Assembly: GCF_040219335.1 (NCBI RefSeq) | Contig: NZ_JAVJSQ010000044.1 | Span: 1-64,000, forward strand | DNA length: 64,000 nt | Direction: 5' to 3' | Source of the DNA: Gimesia sp. | Lineage (GTDB): Bacteria > Planctomycetota > Planctomycetia > Planctomycetales > Planctomycetaceae | In this document: piece after piece, positions 36,324 to 46,696 of the stretch | Numbering within the stretch: position 1 is the first letter of the stretch | Layout: the number at the start of each line of letters is the position of its first letter | Made by a program: the position numbers and the translations under genes | The notes under the pieces: generated by a model | Told to the model about the DNA's origin: nothing | Database searches by the model: none | What the model saw: the letters and a program-made list of their open reading frames with translations, nothing else

Positions 36324-37406
36324 CTAAGCCAGTGCACCGTGCGAGAGTAACAACCGTTTTTCGGCGGTGACGCAACGTTTGCGGGCTTCTTCTTCCTCGT
36401 TCTCGCAGTCGGCATTATTTTTTCGGATCTGAATGAACTCGTCCTCCACTTCCAGAAAGGCAGCGACAATCTCCGGATCGAAATGACTGCCGGATTCGTT
36501 CTGAATGATTTCTGCGGCCATTTCATGGGAATAAGACTCTTTGTAGACCCGCTTGGAAGTCAGCGCGTCATACACATCAGCCACGGCGACAATCCGGCTT
36601 TCCAGCGGAATCGCTTCTCCGGACAGTCCATATGGATAACCATCGCCGTCAAACCGTTCGTGATGATGCAGCGCAATATCATGCGCCATCTGCAGAAAAC
36701 GGGCATTCGGAAACTGCTTCACTGCAGCCGCTAAGGTTTCCGCGCCTTTCAGCGTATGTGTCTTCATCAGTTCGTACTCACTCTCCGTCAAGCGTCCCGG
36801 TTTTAACAGCACACTGTCGGGGATCGCAACTTTGCCGATGTCATGCAGCGGACTGGTCTCATAGACCAGGTTGATGAAGTTGTCATCCACCAGGTTCTGA
36901 TAACGGGGCTGTTTCTGCAACTTCAGGGCCAGTACGCGACAGTAGGAACGAACCCGCTCCAGGTGCGCACCCGTTTCCGGATCACGCGACTCTGCCAGCT
37001 TAGCCAGGGCGAAGATCGTCATTTCACGACTTTCCAGGCCAATAATCCGCTGCCCCACATTCGCCCGCATCAGGAGCTCTCCCGGATGAAACGGCTTCGT
37101 CACGTAGTCATCGGCGCCTGCGTGTAACCCGCTGATGATATCTTCCGACTGATTGTTGGAAGTCAGCATGATCACGTAAATGTAACGGTTGAGGTTGCTG
37201 TTCCGGACGGCCTTACAGAACTCGATTCCGTTCATGACCGGCATTTCCCAATCGCAGATCACCAGTTGGGCCTGGTTCTGACTTAACAGCTCCAGCCCTT
37301 CCTGGCCGTTACCGGCTGTAAGCACCTCGTAGCCACCTTCCAGCAGCGTGTTTTGAATAGCCAGGCGGGCCAGGGAATCGTCGTCGATTACTAATGCTTG
37401 CTTCAT
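36324..37406 (-). CDS. Response regulator with HD-GYP c-di-GMP phosphodiesterase domain
   Basis: This 360-aa protein has an N-terminal receiver domain. It shows the acidic pocket DDD (8-10), the phosphoryl acceptor Asp in VICDWEMPVMNG (about 52) and the Lys in DDYVTKPFHP (about 105). It is followed by an HD-GYP domain with SPLHDIGKVAIPD (about 187), the HHERFDGDGYP GYP-type motif (about 247) and VADVYDALTS. HD-GYP domains hydrolyse cyclic-di-GMP. The C-terminus is an acidic helix. Its ATG overlaps the stop of the upstream hybrid kinase (ATGA, 37403-37406), so the two form a signalling pair. If the kinase is broken by frameshift, this regulator may lack its usual input. Confidence 0.9.
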   Translation of the reverse strand: MKQALVIDDDSLARLAIQNTLLEGGYEVLTAGNGQEGLELLSQNQAQLVICDWEMPVMNGIEFCKAVRNSNLNRYIYVIMLTSNNQSEDIISGLHAGADDYVTKPFHPGELLMRANVGQRIIGLESREMTIFALAKLAESRDPETGAHLERVRSYCRVLALKLQKQPRYQNLVDDNFINLVYETSPLHDIGKVAIPDSVLLKPGRLTESEYELMKTHTLKGAETLAAAVKQFPNARFLQMAHDIALHHHERFDGDGYPYGLSGEAIPLESRIVAVADVYDALTSKRVYKESYSHEMAAEIIQNESGSHFDPEIVAAFLEVEDEFIQIRKNNADCENEEEEARKRCVTAEKRLLLSHGALA

Positions 37407-40400
37407 TTCGCGTTCTCGTTGATTGATTGAAATTCTTTTCGTAGTTTAGGCAGGCTGTCCAGGCACTCCTGCATTTCTGCAACCACCTGCTTGATCAGCT
37501 CGTTAAGATCATCTGTGTATGACTCATTCTGACTGGCCTTCTCGACCTGGAGCGAAAGGTCATATAACGGAGAGGCACAAAGAATTCCTGCCGTCCCCTT
37601 TAACGCATGCGCCGAATCCGCGACTCCTGTCAGATTCCTCTGATCGGCATTCTCTTGAATCTCAATGATGCGGTCGGGGCCGACGGCCTCAAGTTCATTC
37701 AATAATGAGTTGGCAAAATCCAGGTTTTTAAAACAGCGCTCCCAGAGTTGCTGACTGTTTATCGGTGACTCGGCACGGCTCTTCTCGCTCTGATCACAAT
37801 CCGCGCGGGACGAATCAGCAGTATCTGGCTTCTGTTGCAGCAGTCGTGCGAACACTTCTCGAATCTGATTCGCCTGAACCGGTTTACTGAGATAATCATC
37901 CATCCCGGCCTGCAGACAGACTTCGCGATCCCCTTTCACCGCATTCGCGGTCAACGCCACAATGGGGATGCGACCACTTAAAATACCGTCTGCCTCCAGT
38001 TGACGGATCTGCCGCGAAGCTTCAAAACCATCCATCTCCGGCATCTGACAATCCATCAGAATCAGGTCAAACTGACTTCGTTTGACCGCTTCAATGGTTT
38101 CGAGTCCGTTCAGAGCCGTTTCACAAGTGCAGCCCAGCGCTTTGAGCAACTCTTCCATATACATCTGGTTGATGCTCTGATCTTCTGCAATCAGTACATG
38201 GGCCGCTGGTAGTCGGGGCTGCTCCGTTGTCGTATATTCCTTGATAGACTCCACTGTTTTCAGGCCACCGTGCTCTTCTCGGCCGTTCAATACACCTTCG
38301 ATCACGCTCAACAACTGACGTCGATGCAGTGGTTTGCAGATCGTCGCGTCAACTTCACGCTTCTGCTCTGAATCCAGCTGGTCTTCCAGTGAATTGAGCA
38401 ACAACACGGTGTGAGGCAGGTCCTCCCGGGAACTGTTCCATAACTTCAGCTCATCAGCTCCGGCCAACTCTGAGTTCACCAGCAGCAGATCATAGGCAAC
38501 ATTGTTCTGTATCCCGGCTTCGATCGTATCTTGCACTTCAGCGAACGTACTGACTGCCACTGCCTCCAGCTTTAACTCTAAGGCATACTCACACAGAATC
38601 TGTCTCCAGGTCTGATTCTCTTCCGCAATCAGTGCCCGTTTACCCGCCAGATTGGAAGTCTGGGATGATGTCTCTGCCGTATCTGAAATAACCTGGAAAG
38701 GAATCTCAAACCAGAATGTCGAGCCGGTGCCCGGTTCGCTTTCGATACCGATGGTCCCACCCATCAGCTCTACTATTTCCTTCGAGATCGCCAGCCCCAG
38801 ACCGGTGCCTCCGTAATTCCGCGTCGTCGAGGCATCTGCCTGCGAAAACGACTGAAACAGGCGGCCGATTTTCTCTTCCGAAATGCCGATTCCGGTATCA
38901 GAAATCGAGAATCGCGCCCTGAGCTGATCCTGAGTTGTACGTACCGATTCAACACGTACCACAACTTCACCCGCTTCGGTAAACTTGACCGCATTTCCAA
39001 TCAGGTTTACCAGAACCTGACGCAGGCGGTTGCTGTCGCCGTTTAGCATGCGCCGTGCAGCGGGATCGACATAATAGGGTAATTCCAGTCCTTTTTCCGC
39101 GGCTCGCCAGGCCATGGTCGATACGGTATCGATCATCAGCTTTTCGAGGTCAAAGGCCTGCTGGTCCAGTTCCAGCTTCCCGGCTTCAATCTTGGAGAAG
39201 TCGAGAATATCGTTGATCAGGTACAACAGTGATTCCCCACTGGTCCGACAGGCGTCCACAAACTGGTGCTGTCTTTGATCAAGCTTTGTCAAGCCCAGCA
39301 GCTCTGTCATGCCAATGATTCCATTCAAAGGCGTACGCAGTTCATGGCTCATGTTCGCCAGAAATTCACTCTTGGCCCGACTCGCCTCTTCGGCCGTCTG
39401 CTTGGCAATTTTCAAACTTTCTTCGGTCGCTTTCTGCGATGTCACATCCAGCACGAAGCAGAGACAGAGGTCGTCCGCTTCGTCCAGCATGGTCACGCCA
39501 ATCACCACTGGAATTCGTGTTCCGTCCTTGCGGAGATACTCTTTCTCGAACGGTTTGGCGTGTCCCGTCTGGCTCAATTCTTCAGTCGCCGCCAGGTCCA
39601 TTGTTGCCCACTCGGGTGGCGTTAACTCTTGCCAGTTGAGTTGGTTGTCGATGGCATCTTCATAGCTGTAGCCCAGAATGCGCAGCAGTTCATCGTTGAT
39701 CTGTTCGATTCTGCCATCCAGCCGGCAGGTCATGATTCCCAGAATGTCGGCAGTCAGTAACCGCTCGAACTGACCGGTGGCCTTGCGTAATGCCAGCTCC
39801 GATTGCTTCCGCGGAGTGATATCAACCTGCGTCGCGATGAAGTTAACCAAAGTCCCCGCCTCATCGAATACGGGATCGATTTTGACTTCCACCCAGTATT
39901 CCCGCTGCTGCCGATCGTAGTTGATGATCTCAACCGCCACACTTTTCTGCTGTTGCAGATGGTCATGCATTACAGCCGTCGTTTCCGGATCTGTATTTGG
40001 TCCCTGTAAGATCTCCCCCGGTTTTTTGCCTTCGATTTCTGCCAGTTCATATCCGGTCAACTCGCTGAATGCACTGTTCACCCATTCAATCCGCCCCTGC
40101 GCATCGGAAATAATCACCGAGTGCTGTGTCTTGCTGGCAACCAGAGACAGTTTTTCCACCTGATCGTGATATTGTTTCAGTTCCTCAGCCGCGTCTTTGC
40201 GTTCCTGTATGTTTTCGACAACAGAGATGAAGTGCTTGGGTTCTCCCGTGTGATGTCGAACCAGGCAGACCGTCAGGTTAATCCAGACCTCGGAGCCGTC
40301 TTTGCGGAGATACCGCTTTTCCATTGAGTAGGAGTCGATTTTGCCTGCTAACAGTTGTTCGACGTGATACAGGTCGGCTGCCAGATCGTCCGGGTGCGTA

Positions 40401-40990
40401 ATATCCTGGAAAGTCAGCTTCAACAGTTCATCACTGTCGTAGCCGACAATCTCACACAGCCCGTTATTGACTCGCAACCAGCTCCCATCCGGGGCGACCA
40501 GCGCAATGCCGATGGCAATCTGCTCGAACGTACTGCGGAAATTCTGCTCGCTTTCCAGGAGCGCATTCTCCTGAAGTTTACTCTCCGTGAAATCGTGGCA
40601 GACTCCGATGAATTGCTCGGGTGCGCCATCGTCTCCGTAAGTCACTCTCCCTTCCGCGTGTATGTAGTGCATGCTGCCGTCAGCATGGATGATCCGAAAC
40701 TTCGAATTGAACGGGCACCCGGAGGTAATGCAGTCTTCGATCTGATCATCAATTCCCTTGCGGTCATCGGGATGCAGCAGGTTCAGGAAATCTTGAAACC
40801 GGAACTCCTGCTCTGTCCCGTAGACCTCGAATATATCTTGTGTTCGTTGATCACCATAAATTGTATTGTGTTTGAGGTCCCATTCCCAGATGCCGATCTG
40901 CCCCGAATCCAGGGCGAATTCGAGACGATCTTTATTCTTCTGCAGTTCTTTGGCCAGCAGCGCAGCGGAGGGCAGCGGAGGGCAGGTTCA
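37403..40990 (-). pseudogene. Hybrid sensor histidine kinase body, separated from its membrane domain by a frameshift
   Basis: This frame encodes four PAS domains, a HisKA domain (phospho-His in [11 protein letters not shown]), an HATPase domain (LIGNAVKFTEAG, DTGIGISEE, GGTGLGLAIS), two receivers and an HPt domain (His in AHALKGTAG). The first receiver is degenerate (LLLVNSEL in place of the acceptor Asp region); the second is intact (LILMDCQMPEMDGF). The first possible ATG is at 40672, inside the first PAS domain, but coding continues upstream (KELQKNKDRLEFALDSG) and joins the membrane-domain gene after removal of one 10-bp repeat unit at 40962-40981. The repaired gene spans 37403-41492 and would encode 1359 aa. 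It may be a true mutation, a phase-variable switch or an assembly error. Confidence 0.85.
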
Positions 40991-41492
40991 ATGCTGCCGG
41001 AACCAGACTGATCAACGCCACCACGGTAATCCAGGAGACGACCGCCGTGCACGCTTTGATCAGACCTGAGAAGCGATAGACGGGCCACCAGAAGATACCG
41101 GCTTCAATCAGGTGTCCCAGGCCGCAAAACAGAATAAACGCGGCAAACAGCCAGATTACTTTGGGAAAAGGCAGGTCCTTCCGCTGTAGCATGTAGTACA
41201 GCAGGATCACGGGAATCGCGAAATAGGCCCCGAAAATGCCGATATCCGAGATGATGTGTAACCAGCCGTTATCCGATGACCACGTTCCGCAATACCAGCG
41301 CTGTGGGAAATCACTGGTGTCGAACAGCTTCGAGAAAAAGACGAAAGGCCCCTCCGCCTGGAACTCTTTCTCAGCCAGGGGAGTTGCACAATGTCCGGGA
41401 GCGCACGATGGGCAGGCTTCTTCGGCCGCAAGCGGCGCGCACATTATGAGTGTAATCAAAACAGCTGGATAAAAATTTCTGGCGGACATCAT
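40932..41492 (-). CDS. N-terminal ethylene-receptor-like membrane domain of the hybrid kinase (frameshifted)
   Basis: This 186-residue frame has a signal peptide, a Cys-rich stretch (CPSCAPGHC, residues 27-35) and three membrane helices. They match the plant ETR1/cyanobacterial Etr1 ethylene-binding domain closely: ISDIGIFGAYFAIPVILLYY, FAAFILFCGLGHLIEA and IKACTAVVSWITVV. The Cys-x3-His pair that binds copper in ETR1 is kept as Cys123 and His127. The frame then runs into TAEE-stop because of a 10-bp tandem repeat; removing one unit continues into the PAS domains. As written, it could make a free membrane protein without kinase. Ligand binding is inference; related planctomycete proteins may sense other molecules. 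Confidence 0.8.
   Translation of the reverse strand: MMSARNFYPAVLITLIMCAPLAAEEACPSCAPGHCATPLAEKEFQAEGPFVFFSKLFDTSDFPQRWYCGTWSSDNGWLHIISDIGIFGAYFAIPVILLYYMLQRKDLPFPKVIWLFAAFILFCGLGHLIEAGIFWWPVYRFSGLIKACTAVVSWITVVALISLVPAALNLPSAALRCAAGQRTAEE
40962..40981. repeat. 10-bp perfect tandem duplication causing a frameshift
   Basis: GCAGCGGAGG occurs twice in immediate succession (40962-40971 and 40972-40981), followed by a further partial GCAG. Ten is not a multiple of three. Deleting one copy turns the - strand reading into NLPSAALLAKELQKNKD, a smooth helix joining membrane domain to PAS, and makes the joined gene exactly 1360 codons including stop. This is the expected signature of slipped-strand duplication. 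Confidence 0.92.
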
Positions 41493-41949
41493 TCTTTAAA
41501 CGGATCGCAGGCTGCGTTGATTCAAGTCAAACTTGAAAACGCTCCTTCCTGATTCTTCTTGGGTTTGGTATCACGCTCAGCACAATAGTGGGCTGATGGA
41601 TGGTTTCAGACAGTCTCTGCGAGCGGCAGCGAGACTGGTTGACTGTTCCGAGCGAACAAAGAAGACCGGTTCACCAGAAGTGAAACAACAGGCAATCGTT
41701 AAACACGGACCATTCGTCACAGTCGGAATAACGAGCGTCAACAGTTTTCTTCCTCGCTCGCTCAACAATAGAACGCAGTCAAATCGAAGCAGAAGAAAAT
41801 GTTGTTTTTAAGCAACACCAGGATTTGTCGAAGTTCGGTTAAGCAGGTTCGTTCGCGTGATCCAGATATAACGAATTGTTCCCCTGAACTTGTGCACTGG
41901 AAGCGTGTCACGCTTCTGACTCTGAATCACCTGGCAAGAAAAGGATCGC
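41493..41949. other. Intergenic region, no gene seen
   Basis: This 457-bp gap lies between the kinase operon start and the end of the EF-hand gene, both on the - strand. The open frames present lack a ribosome site and any protein-like pattern. It should hold the promoter of the kinase/regulator pair, but no clear -35/-10 pair stands out. Confidence 0.4.
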
Positions 41950-44580
41950 TTACGATTCAGCACGCTTTTTCAGTTTCACTCGTACGAAATAGATGACCAC
42001 GAAGATGAAGAGCAGTACATTGATTGTGAGCACCATTCCCGGTACGTACTTTTTTTTCGGTGTGGGAACGTGTCGTTTGAAGTGGTCGATCATCCGCGGG
42101 CTGTAACTGTATGGCGGCAGCATGACCACTGCCGTCTTTTCCTGAAATTCAGCCAGGTTCAATGACTCGTCGTGATCCAGGTCCAGTGCTTTAAATTCTT
42201 TTTCGAACTTGGTCCGCACCCGCTGGTAGTGAATGTCGTTTTTGAAACGTACAATCTCCTGGGTCGCAGCGAAGACCTCATCGATCGAGAGCCGACCATT
42301 GTCATTTTGATCCAGACTCTGAAACACAAGTTCCCGCGGTGCCCGGGCAAGGTCGAATTTCACAATAAACTCCCGCTGATCCAGATGCTGGTCCTGATTG
42401 AGGTCCAGCTTGACAAAGTAATCCTGGATCAGGCTCATCCCTAATTGTCCGGTCCCCCAGTTAAATTCGTGACGCGACAGTTTTCCATCGCTGTTTCTGT
42501 CCTTTCGCTCCACGTGCCATTTCACCACGGGATTGGCAATCGGAGTATTCATGTATTCATACAGCGATAGCACTCCATCCTTGTCTTCATCAAACGCCGG
42601 AATCAGGTAAGGAGCCAGATCGCGATGAAAACCACTGTCACCGGCCAGTTCCGCAGGATCGAGCCGCGCATCGAAATTTTTATCGATCCGCTTGAAGTAA
42701 TAAACCGGATCGATCCAGCATTCACTCGTGGTCTTCCATTCTTCCAGATCTAATTCCTGGTCCTGATTGGCATCCGCCTGTCTGATCAGTTCCTCGATCG
42801 TGTTTTCCGCTTGCAACTGGGGTAAAAGTTCCCCGGCACTCAGTTGACCGTTGCGATCCGTGTCCAGATGTCGGAACAGACTCAGATTTACCACCCGCCC
42901 CGATGGCTCACGCAGTAGCACACCTTCTGGCGTACGCACCGCATAGGCAACTTCCAGGAACTGCTTCGTCTTCTCTGGTGAGAACTTGCCATTCCCATTC
43001 CATTCAAAAACAGACCTGGGAGGTAGCTTTGTCACTCTCTTCAAACGGCTTTTCTTCACGGATGAACCGTCTTTCTCTGGTGTCGTGGGCACTTCCGGTT
43101 CTGGCTCATTCTCGGCATCACGCTCCTGATCTTTGAACCGTTTTTCCTGCATGGCCAGCAGATGCTGGACTCGGTCTTTCACTGGATCTGGTATCCGTCG
43201 CTGTCCCGGGGGGACCGCGGGTGTGCTCAAGAATTCTTGAAATGACATCTTCTGGTCCTGATCAGAATCGCTGAGCAGGAATTCCAGTCGGCCGATCTGC
43301 TGATGCTCGGGCTTGAGCCGTGCCAGGTATTCCGCCTGGTCCAGCACCTTGTCGCCATTCGTATCTGCTTTGTCAAACGTTTTGCGGGGCGTCTGGGCAT
43401 TCGTGGTGAACAGGAACTCGCCCTCATCCAATTGCCGATTGTGATCCAGGTCGAGCAAGTGAAATGATTCACGGAGCAGCGAACGGGCTGACAGGCCCAG
43501 GTTCCAGTCAAATTCCGCCTCCGAGAGCATGCCGTTATTGTTCGTATCTTTCCGCCCCACATGCCATTTCACCACCGGATTGGTGATCGGCGTGTTGCGG
43601 TACTCATAAAGCGAGAGCACCCCGTCGGCATTGGAGTCAAAAGCAGGAATCAGGTAAGGTGCCAGATCGCGGTGAAAACCACTGTCATCGGCCAGTTCCT
43701 CGGGATTGAGCCGCGCGTCGAAATTTTTATCGATCCGCTTGAAATAGTAATATGGATCGATCCAGCAATAACGTGTGGACTTCCATTCTTTCAGGCTCAA
43801 CTGCTGATCCTGGTTCTGATCCGCCTGCTTGAGCAGGTCCTGAACTTTGTTATCGGTTTTCAACTGGGGCTTGAGTTCCGCGGCGTTCAACTGGCCATTG
43901 TGATCCGCATCCAGATGGCGAAACAGCATCCAGTTGACCACCCGCCCCGTCGGTTCGCGCAGCAATTCCCCCTCGGGCGTACGCACAGCATAAGCGATTT
44001 CCAGCAACCGCGTGATTTCGTCTCGGGTGATCTGCTCATCTTTGTCCAGGTCCCATTCCGGAAAGAACGTCCGTTCCATACCGGGAACACTCTCTTTCAA
44101 CCGCGAGGCCTGGAACTCCTCTTTGCTGAGCCCCCCCTTGCCGTTGGTGTCCCATTTCGCAAATTGCGAATCCAGAGAACTCACCAGTTCTTTGACCCGG
44201 TCTCGAACAGGATCAGGAATCCGCCGCAACTCCGCCGGAACAGCCGGCGTTCGGAAGAATTCCTCGAACGTCATCTGCTGATCATCGTTGTGATCGCTGA
44301 TCAGGAACTCCAGTCGGCCCACCTTCTGATGTTCGGGTTTGAGCCGCGCCAGGTATTCCGCCTGATCCAGCACCTTGTCTCCATTCGTGTCTGCTTTGTC
44401 AAACTGATTGCGGATTTTGAGCTCGGTTGCCTGGGGAATGTCTTTCAGAAAAGAATCCTCCCGCTGTTCTTCCTCAGCCGCCAATATCGGGGTGAGAAGT
44501 CCGCCTGCCAGCAACAGCAGTAAACCGCTCAATATCGCTGCTTTGGTTGTCAAGAACCGGCTGAAGTAGGACATAGGCAT
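41950..44580 (-). CDS. Secreted/anchored multi-EF-hand protein with internal duplication
   Basis: This 876-aa protein has an N-terminal signal peptide (AILSGLLLLLAGGLLTPILA) and a C-terminal membrane helix (LTINVLLFIFVVIYFV) with a basic cytoplasmic tail. Most of it therefore faces the periplasm or outside. It contains about a dozen EF-hand-like calcium loops (for example DTNGDKVLDQAEY, DADHNGQLNAAE, DSNADGVLSLYEY). Two halves repeat each other with a spacing of 342 residues (1026 bp): FDKADTNGDKVLDQAEYL occurs in both. The second half has an extra charged insert (about 485-530) in place of one loop. The frame opens at TTG 44601; ATG 44580 gives a standard signal peptide. It follows the GYF and DUF1559 genes. 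Confidence 0.85.
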   Translation of the reverse strand: MPMSYFSRFLTTKAAILSGLLLLLAGGLLTPILAAEEEQREDSFLKDIPQATELKIRNQFDKADTNGDKVLDQAEYLARLKPEHQKVGRLEFLISDHNDDQQMTFEEFFRTPAVPAELRRIPDPVRDRVKELVSSLDSQFAKWDTNGKGGLSKEEFQASRLKESVPGMERTFFPEWDLDKDEQITRDEITRLLEIAYAVRTPEGELLREPTGRVVNWMLFRHLDADHNGQLNAAELKPQLKTDNKVQDLLKQADQNQDQQLSLKEWKSTRYCWIDPYYYFKRIDKNFDARLNPEELADDSGFHRDLAPYLIPAFDSNADGVLSLYEYRNTPITNPVVKWHVGRKDTNNNGMLSEAEFDWNLGLSARSLLRESFHLLDLDHNRQLDEGEFLFTTNAQTPRKTFDKADTNGDKVLDQAEYLARLKPEHQQIGRLEFLLSDSDQDQKMSFQEFLSTPAVPPGQRRIPDPVKDRVQHLLAMQEKRFKDQERDAENEPEPEVPTTPEKDGSSVKKSRLKRVTKLPPRSVFEWNGNGKFSPEKTKQFLEVAYAVRTPEGVLLREPSGRVVNLSLFRHLDTDRNGQLSAGELLPQLQAENTIEELIRQADANQDQELDLEEWKTTSECWIDPVYYFKRIDKNFDARLDPAELAGDSGFHRDLAPYLIPAFDEDKDGVLSLYEYMNTPIANPVVKWHVERKDRNSDGKLSRHEFNWGTGQLGMSLIQDYFVKLDLNQDQHLDQREFIVKFDLARAPRELVFQSLDQNDNGRLSIDEVFAATQEIVRFKNDIHYQRVRTKFEKEFKALDLDHDESLNLAEFQEKTAVVMLPPYSYSPRMIDHFKRHVPTPKKKYVPGMVLTINVLLFIFVVIYFVRVKLKKRAES

Positions 44581-44643
44581 GATTTCTGTTTCTATCAACA
44601 AGTCGTCTGAATGTTTCGTCAGACGCGTATCTGAATACGGTCT

Positions 44644-45696
44644 CTATTGGGCCAGCAGTGTATTCTCCAGCGCCTGCCCCTGGGGACTGGCCATGGCAGC
44701 GTAAACTTTTCCATCAATATTCTCGGAGAGAAACTGGATATGTCCATCACAAAAACCAGCATGCACGCCTCCTTGATGCAGTGAGTTGGGAAAGGGGGAA
44801 TGTCCTTCCGACTTCTGAATCCCCGCGTTGATCGCACTCTCTCCGGAGTTTGCCAGATTGTAATCGACGTTGCCTGCAGCGCAGTGTCCCCCCTTGCAGG
44901 GAGTTCCAATATAGAAGCTCGTCAGGTAAGGGTTCGGAGAAGCCCAGTTGGACAAGGGGTCTTGCGGATTGTAACCGGTGCGAATATTTTCCGAGATCAA
45001 CAGCGTGTTGGATGACCCATCGGTGATGCTGGCCATGGTGTGATGCCGCTGCGCGCGAATTGTGCCCTTCCACGTTTCATTGAAAAACAGTCCCATCTGA
45101 AAGAACAGTTCTCGGTCGGAGGGCGTGCCATCCCCTTTCGTCGAGGAATTACAGGTGATCCCGTTCCCGTTCAGATCCAGCTTTCCGCTCAGTGGGCCAA
45201 TCGGACAATCATGCACGCCACCGATCAGGGCCGAAAACCCCACGCCGCTATTCACGACATACGTCAGGTTCCCCTGTCCGGGAACTTCACTGATGTCATC
45301 AGGACAGATCAGTACCGGAATATACGTATCTCCCAGAGGACCATTCGTGGTCTTCAGGTAATGCTCATCAAAGTCCCACTCGTTATACAGACTTGCCTGA
45401 TCGATGTAAGGCAGAATGTCCACAACCCAGCTGCGGAAAGAGCCTACCGTGCCCGGAGTCCCATCCCCATAATAGCCACAGGCAGGAAACCGGTTGGCAC
45501 TGTCTGTCGCCTGTAACAGGCCCAGGCTCACATTCCGCATGTTGTTTAAACACTGGACCCGCCGCGCCGAACTCCGGGCCGACTGCAGGGCTGGAAATAA
45601 CAGGGCAATCAGCATACTGATTACTGCGGTGACCGTCAGGAGTTCAATGATGGTATAGCCTCTCCGGGCGCGAAATGACTTCACCTTCCGGGACAT
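44644..45696 (-). CDS. DUF1559 pseudopilin-like protein
   Basis: This 350-aa protein is of the large planctomycete DUF1559 family. The type IV pilin-like N-terminus RRGYTIIELLTVTAVISM shows a prepilin peptidase site (after Gly) and hydrophobic helix. SARRVQCLNNMRNV is the family hallmark, and a C-terminal HQGGVHAGFCDGHIQFLSE closes the domain. These proteins are exported by type II/IV-pilus-like machinery, but their roles are mostly unknown. ATG 45696 (MSRKVKSFRARRG) is chosen because the upstream extension is unlike a prepilin leader. The gene lies 25 bp after the GYF-domain gene and 63 bp before the EF-hand gene, so an operon is likely. Confidence 0.9.
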   Translation of the reverse strand: MSRKVKSFRARRGYTIIELLTVTAVISMLIALLFPALQSARSSARRVQCLNNMRNVSLGLLQATDSANRFPACGYYGDGTPGTVGSFRSWVVDILPYIDQASLYNEWDFDEHYLKTTNGPLGDTYIPVLICPDDISEVPGQGNLTYVVNSGVGFSALIGGVHDCPIGPLSGKLDLNGNGITCNSSTKGDGTPSDRELFFQMGLFFNETWKGTIRAQRHHTMASITDGSSNTLLISENIRTGYNPQDPLSNWASPNPYLTSFYIGTPCKGGHCAAGNVDYNLANSGESAINAGIQKSEGHSPFPNSLHQGGVHAGFCDGHIQFLSENIDGKVYAAMASPQGQALENTLLAQ

Positions 45697-45721
45697 GACA
45701 ATCGTTCGAGTGCTTCTGTAA

Positions 45722-46696
45722 TTACACTTCATCTGCATGCGACTCCAGCCAGCGGGCGGTAAAGTATGTCAGCACGGCAATGAAAATCAAAACGTCTGTG
45801 AAGTACATCCAATAGAAAAAGGTCGAACACTCTCCCATCAATGGGAAAAAGAGTTTCGCTTCCGCCTGATTTCGCGCGGGAAAAGACAGGTTCTGCCATT
45901 CGGACCAGTGCAGCAGATACAGCGCCGTCAGACCAGCCGTGACCAGGGACGCTCCCAGTTTGTATCCCGCACGCAGATAGGGGGTCGACACATAGGACAG
46001 CAGCGGGACGATCAACACCACGATCAGAAATGCACAGGCTGCATAAACCAGAAACAGTAGTGGAGAAGTCTCACCGACCAGTGGGAAATAGACCTGCTCT
46101 TCCCCCATCCATTGAATAAAACCATACACCCCGGCACACGCACACAACACCAGAATGCAGGCCAGAATCAGCATGCGTACTGCCGGACGCTGCAGAATGG
46201 AGAAGCTGATCTGGGGAACGATCTGCAAGGGCTCTGCTTCCTCCTGCTCTTCCTCCGTCGGTTTCGGGTTACGTGAATCAATCTTATCCACGGCCGCTTT
46301 CACCGTCGTCGACCAGGTCTCGTCTGAATAAGCGCCCGTCTCGGCTTCGTCGTCTGTTTCCTTGCTGGTGGTTTCCGCCACTGCTTCCTTAGAAGCAGAA
46401 CCCGTCGGCTCACTTTTGCCGGTGCTCTTCTCTTCCGCAACATCCGGCGCAGTAAGAAACGTCTCCAGGTCTCCAGCATTCGCTAATACCAGATCGGGGT
46501 CAGCCTCCGCAGCGGGATCGACTTCTGCCCGCTCAAACAAGCCACTCACGGAGTCGGCACGTTGCCAGTTCGCTTCGTCACTGCTGCGGACCAGGGTTTC
46601 GGGGCCCAGTTTTTCGTCGCGCACCAGTTCCACCAGATCCTGAAACGGATACGGCCCCAGAATTTGTTCGCCCTGTTGGAAGTACCAGTTACTCAT
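45722..46696 (-). CDS. GYF-domain membrane protein
   Basis: This 324-aa protein begins with a GYF_2-type domain (WYFQQGEQILGPYPFQDLVE, then LVRSSDEANWQRA), a proline-rich-peptide-binding module frequent in planctomycetes. A long acidic Thr/Glu-rich linker (about 75-155) follows, and then four membrane helices (about 180-320). It is placed first in a - strand group with DUF1559 and EF-hand genes. A role in envelope organisation or secretion is plausible but not shown. Confidence 0.8.
   Translation of the reverse strand: MSNWYFQQGEQILGPYPFQDLVELVRDEKLGPETLVRSSDEANWQRADSVSGLFERAEVDPAAEADPDLVLANAGDLETFLTAPDVAEEKSTGKSEPTGSASKEAVAETTSKETDDEAETGAYSDETWSTTVKAAVDKIDSRNPKPTEEEQEEAEPLQIVPQISFSILQRPAVRMLILACILVLCACAGVYGFIQWMGEEQVYFPLVGETSPLLFLVYAACAFLIVVLIVPLLSYVSTPYLRAGYKLGASLVTAGLTALYLLHWSEWQNLSFPARNQAEAKLFFPLMGECSTFFYWMYFTDVLIFIAVLTYFTARWLESHADEV

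Noticed and set aside
43561-44523. 320-codon + strand frame opposite the EF-hand gene
   Set aside because: It is an antisense shadow of the duplicated EF-hand gene and lacks a start site or motif.
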